Assembly (NCBI GenBank): GCA_965248605.1
Contig: CBDFJV010000007.1
Span: 1,798,001 to 1,862,000, forward strand
Direction of reading: 5' to 3'
Length of the DNA stretch: 64,000 nucleotides
DNA from: CAUZJF01 sp965248605
GTDB lineage: Bacteria > Chloroflexota > Dehalococcoidia > Lucifugimonadales > CAUZJF01
Shown here: piece by piece, positions 53,624 to 61,330 of the stretch
How positions within the stretch are numbered: position 1 is the first letter of the stretch
Layout of the letters: every line of letters starts with the position of its first letter
Notes under the pieces: generated by a model
Seen by the model: the letters and a program-made list of their open reading frames with translations, nothing else
Told to the model about the DNA's origin: nothing
Database searches by the model: none
Position numbers and translations under genes: made by a program

Positions 53624-54411
53624 CTGTATAGGGGAAGCTGTATAGGGGAAGCCGGACTGGACAGTCCGGCTAGAACATTCTCAGCACTCTGGCGGGGCTC
53701 TCCAAGCCGCGTGGCCAGGACCTCCAGGGCTAGAGGGAGATGGCCGACGATCTCCGCTATCTGCGCGAGCACGCCATGGTCCAATGGAGTTTCGCTGCGT
53801 GAGGACAGCAGCTCGATGGATGGCTCGGAGGCGAGCACGTCGATCCTGCAAAAGGAGACGGTGGGTGGCAGGAGATTACGCCTGGAGTCGCGCGTGGTGA
53901 TCAGGAGTCGGACGCTTCCGGACACGCTGAGCAGGGCACTGACGAGCGCCAGGTCAGGCAGGTTGTCGATCACCCAGAGAGTGTCGGCCGGAAGGCCGCC
54001 CAGCCGCCTCTGGGTCTCGCCAGCGATCTCTTCATCGCTCCCAGCTCCCACATCGACGCCGAGAGCGCGGGCCAAGCTGACGAGGGTCGACGTCATAGAA
54101 TCGTCGCCCTGTGACCAGAACCCGTCCATGCCGGACGTGTGAGCATGTTCTGCGGCGAGCCGGGACTTGCCGGAGCCCGCCCAGCCGGAGACGACGGCCG
54201 CGCGGTGGTCCGCGAAGGCGGACGTCAGGGTCTCCACGTCCTCGTCCCGGCCCAGGAAGCCGTCTCTGAGGCTCTCTGGCCGGCCAGTCCAGTACGACAA
54301 CTCGACCTGGGGGTCAGACCGTCCTCGAACGATGTTGACGCTGGCATGGTCGCCGATGGCCGCGCCCAGCGAAGTGTCTATCGAGATATCGTGCTTTGGT
54401 CGGTCAGCCAT
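53545..54411 (-). CDS. STAND NTPase (NB-ARC), N-terminal part, frameshifted near its end
   Basis: Residues 7-30 hold the GDH motif shared with the small downstream protein. The NB-ARC domain follows: P-loop GWAGSGKS (76-83), Walker B LWVIDNL (145-151), LLITTRD (169-175) and GHLPLALE (223-230), the bacterial form of the GLPLA motif. After about residue 257 the frame is shifted by the 14-bp duplication and the last 30 or so residues are artefactual. NB-ARC proteins with TPR sensors are NLR-like switches in defence and cell death. The predicted complex would be cytoplasmic until activated. Confidence 0.87.
   Translation of the reverse strand: MADRPKHDISIDTSLGAAIGDHASVNIVRGRSDPQVELSYWTGRPESLRDGFLGRDEDVETLTSAFADHRAAVVSGWAGSGKSRLAAEHAHTSGMDGFWSQGDDSMTSTLVSLARALGVDVGAGSDEEIAGETQRRLGGLPADTLWVIDNLPDLALVSALLSVSGSVRLLITTRDSRRNLLPPTVSFCRIDVLASEPSIELLSSRSETPLDHGVLAQIAEIVGHLPLALEVLATRLGEPRQSAENVLAGLSSPASPIQLPLYRWTPSRRRSAPASPGPRAYLQRSWVL
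53624..53651 (-). repeat. 14-bp tandem duplication causing the frameshift
   Basis: CTGTATAGGGGAAG occurs twice in direct succession (plus strand). Fourteen is not a multiple of three, so the duplication breaks the NB-ARC-TPR frame; one copy would restore it exactly (2325 bp, 775 codons). It may be a slippage-type on/off switch or a recent inactivating mutation. Confidence 0.85.
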
Positions 54412-54976
54412 AAACGCCCCGCGACTCGCCCTTTACACACGCCCCGTCTCGGCTAGCGCCATCGTACCAACGCCTTCAGAGCCTGTCCATCCAAGCCATT
54501 AGCGGCTTCCAGGGGGACCCTGGGACCTCTCGTCGTCGAGAGCGCCCTGAACTAGACAAAGTTGATGTTTTTGCATAGCTTTGCCGTCTGAATCCCCTGG
54601 ACGCGCGCCGCCCCCTATTGGGCGCACAGGACCCGGTGAGCGTGGCCTAGCACGGTCCCCACAAAGGGACCGTGGTCTTTTTCCGAAACGCCGGTCGTAG
54701 GCTGCAGGTACGGGTATTCCCAGACGTGTGCTACATCGACCTCGTAGACAGGGGGGAAGCCCCTATCTTCGCCAAATTCCGCAGAAAGAGCGAGCGAGGG
54801 CTTGAGCCCGTCGAGGTAGTTTTGGAGTACCGACCGACGGCTCTGAGCGAGATAAAAAAACCACGTCCGCCCTCGCGGAGGCTGAGCACATTCCGGGATA
54901 GAATCGTGTCCATTGGCAGAACAGGAGTGCCTGAGCCCCAATGGTCGGAGGGCTAAACGCGGCGGCGATGCGGTTG
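54412..54976. other. upstream region of the STAND gene; possible small RNA
   Basis: About 565 bp with no convincing gene. On the plus strand CACGGTCCC/GGGACCGTG (54651-54674) followed by a T-run (54678-54682) is a clear intrinsic terminator. No upstream plus-strand gene exists for it to end, so a small RNA transcribed toward it is possible. No promoter was identified for either direction. Confidence 0.45.
54651..54682 (+). terminator. intrinsic terminator
   Basis: A perfect 9-bp stem (CACGGTCCC/GGGACCGTG) with a 6-nt loop is followed by GTCTTTTT. It is oriented on the plus strand, upstream of the minus-strand STAND operon. Confidence 0.7.
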
Positions 54977-55051
54977 TGGAGCGGGAGAGGGGATTTGAAC
55001 CCCCGACCCCATCCTTGGCAAGGATGTGCTCTGCCACTGAGCTACTCCCGC
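54977..55051 (-). tRNA. tRNA-Gly(GCC)
   Basis: A complete cloverleaf on the minus strand: acceptor GCGGGAG/CTCCCGC, D-arm GCTCAGTGGCAGAGC, anticodon loop with GCC, T-arm GGGGTTCAAATCCCC, and encoded CCA. Its 3' half is repeated at 51394-51438, so it serves as the attachment site of the STAND islet. Confidence 0.95.
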
Positions 55052-55064
55052 TCGAACTGAGGCG

Positions 55065-55137
55065 TGCCGAGGGCCAGAATCGAACTGGCGACACCGGCGT
55101 TTTCAGCGCCGTGCTCTACCGACTGAGCTACCTCGGC
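55065..55137 (-). tRNA. tRNA-Phe(GAA)
   Basis: The 73-nt cloverleaf has acceptor GCCGAGG/CCTCGGC, D-arm GCTCAGTCGGTAGAGC, anticodon loop CTGAAAA (GAA), and T-arm CCAGTTCGATTCTGG. CCA is not encoded. It lies 13 nt upstream of tRNA-Gly, so the two are probably co-transcribed. Confidence 0.95.
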
Positions 55138-55199
55138 CCACGTTCTATCTTACTTCAGCCACGTTTGGGGTTCAAGCTGGGCTGGGGTACAGATCCCCC

Positions 55200-55229
55200 T
55201 TGACAAAACCAGAACGCATGTACTATAAT
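55200..55229 (+). promoter_or_regulatory. strong sigma-A-type promoter
   Basis: TTGACA (55200-55205), an 18-bp spacer and TATAAT (55224-55229): both boxes are consensus. It points away from the tRNAs into the 52-bp repeats. The expected start is near 55236. Confidence 0.8.
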
Positions 55230-55235
55230 GTCGGC

Positions 55236-55427
55236 GAGGGACAGACCCCACGGTCGGTCCATTTCTGTTGGTGGACACGGTCCTTCCAGCGGACAGACCC
55301 CACGGTCGGTCCATTTCTGTTGGTGGACACGGTCCTTCCAGCGGACAGACCCCACGGTCGGTCCATTTCTGTCGGTAGACACAGTCTTCCCGGCGGACCG
55401 ACCTCGCAGGTCTGTCCTTTTGCTTTT
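55236..55427 (+). ncRNA. candidate RNA of 52-nt hairpin repeats
   Basis: Three tandem 52-bp units (55239, 55291 and 55343) are followed by a fourth partial unit at 55395. Each begins with GGACAGACC-CCAC-GGTCGGTCC, a hairpin of 4+4 bp around one mismatch; the first two units are identical. The last hairpin (GGACCGACC/GGTCTGTCC) runs into TTTTGCTTTT and looks like an intrinsic terminator. With the consensus promoter in front this predicts a transcript of about 190 nt. No coding frame spans it convincingly. Its role is unknown; a protein or RNA sponge is one possibility. Confidence 0.6.
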
Positions 55428-55681
55428 AGCCAATCGACAAAGGATGAGGAGAACAAGAATGCACAAGACAACTCGCCGAAATCGAACACCCGTACCCGGT
55501 ACCCCGTACCCTGCACCCCGTCCCCGTACCCTGCACCCCGCCCCCCACCTGTTGCATTTCCCTGCCCAGGTGTTGCGACACCCAGATAGGAATGCACCAG
55601 TTTGCTGCGGTTTGCAACAGAAGTAATTTTTGCACCCCGCTTATCCTCAACACACCACATCCCCAGGGAGGACTTGCACCA
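55428..55681. other. intergenic region with short C-rich repeats
   Basis: No gene is supported. GTACCCTGCACCCCGTCCCC-like units repeat near 55505-55545, and an AGGGAGG-type site precedes the ATG at 55682. Confidence 0.45.
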
Positions 55682-56092
55682 ATGGAAAACGACCCCCAGT
55701 CAGAATCGACCAATCTGTCCAAGAAGCAGCTTGCGGCCCTGCCGTACCTGGTATCGTCGCCCTCGTTGTCTGAGGCGGCCCGGCGGGCCAGCGTCCACCG
55801 CGTCACCCTTCACCGGTGGCTCAGCGACCCACAGTTCCGTAAGGAGTTGGAGAGCGCCCGCGAAGATGCGGCGGACCTCGCCAGGTCGGAGCTGCGTGGA
55901 CTGATGCTCAAAGCGGCCGCGGTCCTCGCCGAGTCGTTGGAAGACCCCAGTCCGACCATCCGGCTTCGCGCCTCCAAGTATGCCTTCAGCCTCGGTTTCA
56001 CGGTCTTCGACCTTGAGGAGCTACGAAAGGGTCTTGGCCGTATCAACGACGCATTCGATCTCTGGTCCAAGAAGAACCCGCCTCGCCCATGA
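55682..56092 (+). CDS. HTH protein resembling phage terminase-small-subunit/phBC6A51-type proteins
   Basis: The 136-residue protein starts at ATG 55682 after AGGGAGGACTTGCACC. An N-terminal HTH (SKKQLAALPYLVSSPSLSEAARRASVHRVTLHRWL) is followed by a helical region (ESAREDAADLARSELRGLML, IRLRASKYAFSLGF). Such proteins resemble small terminase or transposon HTH proteins and are common as single genes in mobile regions. Its frame is intact. An IS1182-family element lies just downstream. The function is not established. Confidence 0.7.
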   Translation: MENDPQSESTNLSKKQLAALPYLVSSPSLSEAARRASVHRVTLHRWLSDPQFRKELESAREDAADLARSELRGLMLKAAAVLAESLEDPSPTIRLRASKYAFSLGFTVFDLEELRKGLGRINDAFDLWSKKNPPRP

Positions 56093-56139
56093 GAGCCGTC
56101 TGCATAAGGCAATGCCGGAACCGTAGGGGCGGACCTACG

Positions 56140-57860
56140 GAGCCTGTCTCAAAAGGTTTTCTGTGTCCTTGATTTGACTACCGCTGTTGGTAGAGTATTG
56201 CCAGAACGAATCGAGGAGCGAGTGTGATGCCTCTGCGACCACTGAACAGAGAGCAGAGTTGGTTGTTCCCGCCGACTCTGGACGAGTTGTTGCCTGAGAA
56301 CCATCCTGCCCGGTTTGTAGCGGCGTTGGTGGATGGGTTGGACCGAGCCAACTGGTCTGAGCTGGGGGTCGATATAGACGGGGAGCCTTTGGGGTCCCCT
56401 GCCTACCACCCACGAGGGCTTCTGAGCGTGTGGGTGTATGGATTTACGACCGGAGTACGCTCCAGCCGTAAACTGGAGGCGGCGTGCCGAGACCAGATAC
56501 CTTACCTGTGGCTCACCGGGTGGCAGCACCCGGACCACAACACCTTGTGGCGGTTCTATCGCGAGCACCGTGGGGCCATGCGAGCACTGTTGAAGCGAAC
56601 GGTGCGCACGGCGGTGACGATGGGACTGGTCGATTTGGCGGTACAGGCGGTGGATGGGACGAAGATCATGGCCAACGCGACTAAGAATCGGACATATGAT
56701 GCTGCCCAGTTGGAGCGATTGTTGAAGCGCACGGAGGCAGCGATTGCGGAGTTGGAAGCGCAGAACGAGGCTGGAGACGATGCTCCTCCACCGCGGTTGC
56801 CGAAACAGCTGTCGCAGGCCCACAGACTGAGAGAAAAGGTGGTTGAGGCGATGGAGCGGGTTTCGAGAGAAGAGGGGTTGGAGCGGTTCAATTTGACCGA
56901 CGAAGATGCCGAACTGGTCAAAAGTCGCCACGGGATCGTTGCGGGGTATAACGCGCAGGCGATGGTCTCGCCTCTTGAGCCAGACAAGGCCGGTGCAAGT
57001 GGGCTGCTGATCACAGCGGCCGAGGTGGTCAACGACCCTGATGATCATGCTCAGTTGATACCTATGCTGGAACAAGCCCAGGACAATACGGGAGAGCCGG
57101 TCGAGATGACACTGGGCGACGCTGGATATCATTCTGGGGCCAATCTGGCTGCTTGCGCTGAGCGAGAGCAACTCGTGGTAATGCCGGAGGCCCAACAGAG
57201 AGCACTCACGCAGCCTTACCACAAGGACCACTTCACGTATGACGATGCTGCAGACACCTATACTTGCCCCGAAGGCCAACCACTCAGGTTTTCCGGTATC
57301 AAGCAGCGTACAGGCAGGCCGACAATGCGAGTGTACCGAGCGTCGGGAGCTACGTGCCGTGTTTGTCCGGCGTTCGGGGTATGCACCACAGACCGTCGTC
57401 AAGGTCGCGCGCTTGAGATAGGGCCTTATGAGCATGTGTTAAGTAGCCATCGGGACTGGATGGCCACTGATGAGGCCAAGGAACTGTACCGTAGGCGCAA
57501 AGAGTTGGCGGAACCTGCCTTCGGCATCATCAAGGAGCAACAACAAGCTCGCCGGTTCCTCTTGCGCGGACTGACCAACGTTAGTGCTGAGTGGGTAATG
57601 CTGGCCACAGCCTTCAACATACGCACGCTGTGGAAAGTCTGGTCCGCCCGGCCGAGGGTATTTTCCGCATCCAAGCCAATGCGTTTCTTCAGCGCTTGGT
57701 CTTCCCGTCAGCTGCGAATCTCTGTGGCTATCGCGGCGCATTGATTCCGATCCGGTACGGGTCACTCTATTGTTTACTTCCAAATCGACTCTCATCATGG
57801 ACCTAGCTCTTTACAAGATGTGAAAACCTGGTAGGCGCAGACCTGTTCCGAGACAGGCTC
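56140..57860 (+). mobile_element. IS1182-family insertion sequence
   Basis: The 1721-bp element has 11-bp inverted ends GAGCCTGTCTC and GAGACAGGCTC, flanked by TACG (56136-56139 and 57861-57864). The target is the apex of a GTAGGGGC-type palindrome: GGGCGGAC on the left (56127-56134) and GTCCGCCC on the right (57866-57873). Confidence 0.88.
56224..57744 (+). CDS. IS1182-family transposase
   Basis: The 506-residue DDE transposase starts MPLRPLNREQSWLFPPTLDE and contains GFTTGVRSSRKLEAACRDQI, GWQHPDHNTLWRFYREH, the first catalytic region AVDGTKIMANATKNRTYD, LGDAGYHSGANL, and the C-terminal C-x-x-C-type cluster CRVCPAFGVCTT with AEPAFGIIKEQQQARRFLLRG. All parts appear intact. A second Met precedes the usual start by one codon. 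Confidence 0.92.
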   Translation: MMPLRPLNREQSWLFPPTLDELLPENHPARFVAALVDGLDRANWSELGVDIDGEPLGSPAYHPRGLLSVWVYGFTTGVRSSRKLEAACRDQIPYLWLTGWQHPDHNTLWRFYREHRGAMRALLKRTVRTAVTMGLVDLAVQAVDGTKIMANATKNRTYDAAQLERLLKRTEAAIAELEAQNEAGDDAPPPRLPKQLSQAHRLREKVVEAMERVSREEGLERFNLTDEDAELVKSRHGIVAGYNAQAMVSPLEPDKAGASGLLITAAEVVNDPDDHAQLIPMLEQAQDNTGEPVEMTLGDAGYHSGANLAACAEREQLVVMPEAQQRALTQPYHKDHFTYDDAADTYTCPEGQPLRFSGIKQRTGRPTMRVYRASGATCRVCPAFGVCTTDRRQGRALEIGPYEHVLSSHRDWMATDEAKELYRRRKELAEPAFGIIKEQQQARRFLLRGLTNVSAEWVMLATAFNIRTLWKVWSARPRVFSASKPMRFFSAWSSRQLRISVAIAAH

Positions 57861-57863
57861 TAC

Positions 57864-58049
57864 GTGTCCGCCCGCTTCGCCGAAGACTGGCTCGTGTCTC
57901 TCGTCTTCATCCGCCGCCTCACCTTGAAAGGGTTCATGTCGCCCAGTTCCTCAGCCGCCATCGACTACATCGACCGGTGTCGTGGCAAGGGGATGACCCC
58001 CGACCGGACTGAGCTCATCCAAAAGCTCCTGCCTTGGTACCGGCCATGA
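57864..58049 (+). CDS. short frame downstream of the IS1182 element
   Basis: The 61-codon frame starts at a GTG inside the target-site duplication and reads RFAEDWLVSLVFIRRLTLKGF, then DYIDRCRGKGMTPDRTELIQ. The amphipathic composition suggests it may be real, possibly a remnant of a longer protein. I do not recognise it, and the start is arbitrary. Confidence 0.3.
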   Translation: MSARFAEDWLVSLVFIRRLTLKGFMSPSSSAAIDYIDRCRGKGMTPDRTELIQKLLPWYRP

Positions 58050-58061
58050 CCCCGGCTCTGT

Positions 58062-58081
58062 CCCCCCTTTGAAAAGGGGGG
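58062..58081. repeat. CCCCCCTTT/AAAGGGGGG palindrome
   Basis: A 9-bp perfect stem with a 2-nt centre, followed by TTGGGGGGATTT. This type of palindrome is a widespread dispersed repeat in environmental bacterial genomes. Confidence 0.6.
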
Positions 58082-58205
58082 TTGGGGGGATTTGACCCAC
58101 GGCGACTAGATACAACCCCAAGCTGAACGTAGCGGCTCGTTGACACCCCCGCGACCAGCCCGATATCATCCGGCGGGATTCCAAAGGGTGAGAGGTCTGA
58201 ATCAA

Positions 58206-60149
58206 GTGGCAACTGCAGCGAAGGTCTCGATGGCGGAACTGGTGTCGATTAAGGCAACTCAGGTCGCACCGCCCCCGGTGTGGGCGTTGCTGGAGCGCGA
58301 GCTGATCCGAACGATGGACGAAGCGGCCGAGCTAAAGGTCCAAAGGTACTCGGAGCATGGCGGCGTTACGTACTACGCGGACGACGTCGACGACATCTAC
58401 GAGATGATCTACAACTGGGGCGACTTCTACGCCATCGGCGGCGGCGAGAAGGTGCTAGACCTCGCTCTGGACCATTGGAATGCTGGGACACGCTTCGGCG
58501 ACGACAGCATCGTGAGCCGGGTGCATCCGCGGTTCACGCCCCAGGTCAACAAGGAGTACTACGGGCTCGTTCATCCGGGGGACGCCGAGTGGCACCACAA
58601 GGGCGAAGGCAACATGGCCTTCTACGGCTTCGGACTCGCCGACCCGACGATCTCGGAGAACGTCCGACGGTCCAGGCGGTTCGCGTCCTTTTACAACGGG
58701 GAAGATCCGGAGGCGCCCAACTACGACGCCGAGCACAAGGTCCTGAGGTCGCCGTTCCAGACGGGGCAGGGGCCCTGGCTGAAAGCGACGGCAGAGCAGG
58801 CCCACACCTACCTTTACGCAGGGCGCGGTCTCGGCGGCCCGACGAACTACTACGGCGCCCGCGCGACACTTGACCCCATCGTCAAAGACCTGGAGGTTGA
58901 CTGGTGGGAGGACCCCAAGCGCCGGGAAGAGATCGTGGGGCTGTTCGAGAAGGTCGTGCTAAACAGCGACTCGCCGAATAGCCTTGGCGCCACCGCACTC
59001 ATGACCAACGCCTACCTCTATACCGGCGACGAAAAGTACAAAAGGTGGGTGCTGGACTACACCGAAGCCTGGCTCGACCGCATGCGAGCCAACGGCGGCA
59101 TCATGCCCGACAACGCGGGGCCTACAGGCATTATCGGCGAGAACCGGGACGGCCAGTGGTGGGGCGGCATGTACGGCTGGAACAGCTACTGCGGTTTCAA
59201 CATCATGTTCCACTCGCTTACCATCGCGGCCGAGTGCGCGCTGCTCCTTACCGGTGACTTCGGCTACCTGGAGATTCTGCGCTCCCAGATCGAGCTGCTC
59301 ATCGAGCATGGGAAGACGCGGGATGACGGCCAACTGCTGATGGCGGTCAGACACGGTTCCGACGGCTGGGGCCACCTGATGTGGAATCCGGTTACGGGCA
59401 CAGAGCAGCCGGTCCGCCTGAACGAGCTCGTCCACCTTTATCACGCCTCCATGTCGGAAGACGACCGCAATCTAATCAAGAAGGTCCGAGACGCCGACCC
59501 GGAGCGAGACTGGAATCTCGTCGACAGCGAGGGGGCCGACTTCTACTCCGGTAAGCTGGAATATTCCCGCTTTCAGTACTACGAGGGCCAGAACCCCAGA
59601 TGGCCGGAGGAGACACTTCGCGCCGAGCTCGAGGGGGCGCTCAAGACCTACGACGAGATGATGAGCGACAACCGCGACGCCGCGACGATCATCGAGGACA
59701 ACCGGGTCGCCCAGAACCCTGTCCGCACCAAGGCCTTGACGCACGTGGCTTTGGGCGCGCCGCAGTCGGTCTACCACGGCGGACTGTCACGGGCGACCGT
59801 GCGGTACTTCGACGTCGACGGCGCTCGCCCCGGCCTGCCTGAAGACGTAGCGGCTCTTGTCGATAAGCTCGCCGAGGACGCTGTCGGCGTCCAGCTCGTC
59901 AACGTAAGCAGGACGGAGCCGCGGCGTCTCATCGTTCAAGCGGGCGCCTTCGGAGAGCACCAGTTCACGAACGTAAGCCATGGTGACGGCGACGACAAGA
60001 GCACGGTCCAGGTCGACGGAAGACACTTCGTCGTCGAGTTGCCGCCCTCGTCGACGCTGCGGGTCGAGGCGGGACTGCGGCGTTTTGTCAACGACCCGAG
60101 CTACGCCTTTCCCTGGCACGGTGACCGGATTCCAGTCCCGTTCCAGTAG
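58206..60149 (+). CDS. large uncharacterised enzyme-like protein, possibly (alpha/alpha)-barrel
   Basis: I place the start at GTG 58206, with GAGAGG about 10 nt upstream; the frame is open from 58140. The product has about 647 residues, no signal peptide and many helical segments with Trp, Tyr and Gly (NWGDFYAIGGGEKVLDLALDHW, NRDGQWWGGMYGWNSYCGFN, SDGWGHLMWNPVTG). This resembles six-hairpin glycosidase-like folds, followed by a beta-rich C-terminal domain (VRYFDVDGARPGLPED). I cannot assign a family or substrate. The next gene is a Gfo/Idh/MocA oxidoreductase 26 nt away, which suggests joint action on a sugar-like compound. Confidence 0.75.
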   Translation: MATAAKVSMAELVSIKATQVAPPPVWALLERELIRTMDEAAELKVQRYSEHGGVTYYADDVDDIYEMIYNWGDFYAIGGGEKVLDLALDHWNAGTRFGDDSIVSRVHPRFTPQVNKEYYGLVHPGDAEWHHKGEGNMAFYGFGLADPTISENVRRSRRFASFYNGEDPEAPNYDAEHKVLRSPFQTGQGPWLKATAEQAHTYLYAGRGLGGPTNYYGARATLDPIVKDLEVDWWEDPKRREEIVGLFEKVVLNSDSPNSLGATALMTNAYLYTGDEKYKRWVLDYTEAWLDRMRANGGIMPDNAGPTGIIGENRDGQWWGGMYGWNSYCGFNIMFHSLTIAAECALLLTGDFGYLEILRSQIELLIEHGKTRDDGQLLMAVRHGSDGWGHLMWNPVTGTEQPVRLNELVHLYHASMSEDDRNLIKKVRDADPERDWNLVDSEGADFYSGKLEYSRFQYYEGQNPRWPEETLRAELEGALKTYDEMMSDNRDAATIIEDNRVAQNPVRTKALTHVALGAPQSVYHGGLSRATVRYFDVDGARPGLPEDVAALVDKLAEDAVGVQLVNVSRTEPRRLIVQAGAFGEHQFTNVSHGDGDDKSTVQVDGRHFVVELPPSSTLRVEAGLRRFVNDPSYAFPWHGDRIPVPFQ

Positions 60150-60175
60150 TCGGCCCGATGGCCTAGGAGGAAGAA

Positions 60176-61330
60176 ATGACATCGACGCAAGAGCCAAAGT
60201 ACAAGGTAGCGCTCATCGGCTGTGGGCGGGCCGGGCCCAGCCGGGCACACACCTTCGACATGCATCCCCTCTGCAAGATGGCGGCTGTGGCCGACACGGA
60301 CTCGGAGAACCTTGAGCTCGCCGCCGGGCGATTCGATGTTCCCGGCTACAGCACCTACGACGAGATGTTTGCCAAGGAACGGATCGACATCGCCATGGCC
60401 GTACTGCCCGTCAGGCCCAACGCCGATGCCGTCGTGGCATCCGCTAGAGCCGGTGTGAAGGCCGTGTTCTGCGAGAAGCCGCTGACCGCGATGCTCTCCG
60501 ACGCCGATCGGATGGTCAAAGAGTGCAGCAGCCGCGGAATCCCACTTGCGACCGGAGTGGTGGTATCAAGCCATCCCGACTACCGTAAGGCCTATGCGAT
60601 GGCGGCAAGTGGCGAGATCGGCGAGGTCCGGCGCATCAACCTGTACGAGGGCAATGGCCAGATGGGGACACACGGACTAAACCTGGCCCGCAAGTTCGCC
60701 GGCACGGCCGATGTCGATTGGGTAGTGGGTTGGGTCAGCGGCGACCCGCAAAGCGACTATGAGGAAGACTACGGCGAAGGAACGCCGGGGTATGGGGACA
60801 TCGGTGGCTACATTCGCTTTTCGAACGGCGTCGAGTGCTTCAGTAGCTACAGCGACGTTCGCTGGCGCGGAATCGAGGTCGTGGGGACCCGAGGAGTGAT
60901 CTACAACTCGAACAACACCGGCCGGGGACTGCATCTCCTCAAGGTAGAAGGCGAGGGGCAGCCGGGCCCGGGCTCCACGCTCAAGGAAGTCGACGGTGTT
61001 TTCGAAGAGCAAATGTTTGCCCATCGCGGCTACGGCCCCGACGGATGGCAGTCGCCGGGAGAGGTCATGCCGGCGATCGTCGACGATGTCGTCAACTCCC
61101 TGGAGACCGGCGCTGAGCTCAAAGTGAGCACGGGCGACGACATGCGGCACGCCTTGGAGATCGCCATCGCGCTTAGAGAGTCCCATCGCCAGGGTAGGGT
61201 GCCCGTGAAACTGCCCCTCGAAGACCGGAGCCTGGTCATGTACCCGGAGAAGTCGCGCTGGCACTACAAGAAGGAACTGATGGGCCGGGAGGCCTACATG
61301 GACCAGTTGGCGCAGCAGGTCAAGGCGTGA
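60176..61330 (+). CDS. Gfo/Idh/MocA-family oxidoreductase
   Basis: The 384-residue protein starts after AGGAGG. It has the N-terminal Rossmann motif ALIGCGRAGPSRAHTF and the diagnostic CEKPLT near residue 100, where Lys is the catalytic residue. HGLNLARKF contributes the His of the second half. Members oxidise or reduce sugars, inositols and related polyols with NAD(P). It probably forms an operon with the preceding gene. The substrate is unknown. Confidence 0.92.
   Translation: MTSTQEPKYKVALIGCGRAGPSRAHTFDMHPLCKMAAVADTDSENLELAAGRFDVPGYSTYDEMFAKERIDIAMAVLPVRPNADAVVASARAGVKAVFCEKPLTAMLSDADRMVKECSSRGIPLATGVVVSSHPDYRKAYAMAASGEIGEVRRINLYEGNGQMGTHGLNLARKFAGTADVDWVVGWVSGDPQSDYEEDYGEGTPGYGDIGGYIRFSNGVECFSSYSDVRWRGIEVVGTRGVIYNSNNTGRGLHLLKVEGEGQPGPGSTLKEVDGVFEEQMFAHRGYGPDGWQSPGEVMPAIVDDVVNSLETGAELKVSTGDDMRHALEIAIALRESHRQGRVPVKLPLEDRSLVMYPEKSRWHYKKELMGREAYMDQLAQQVKA

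Noticed and set aside
54672..54956. 94-codon plus-strand frame
   Set aside because: Atypical composition, no ribosome site, overlaps the terminator hairpin; no family resemblance.
55239..55417. CRISPR array
   Set aside because: The units are tandem 52-bp repeats without unique spacers; no cas genes are present.
58140..58205. Upstream start for the large enzyme-like protein
   Set aside because: The stretch is basic and low in coding quality; GTG 58206 has a better ribosome site.
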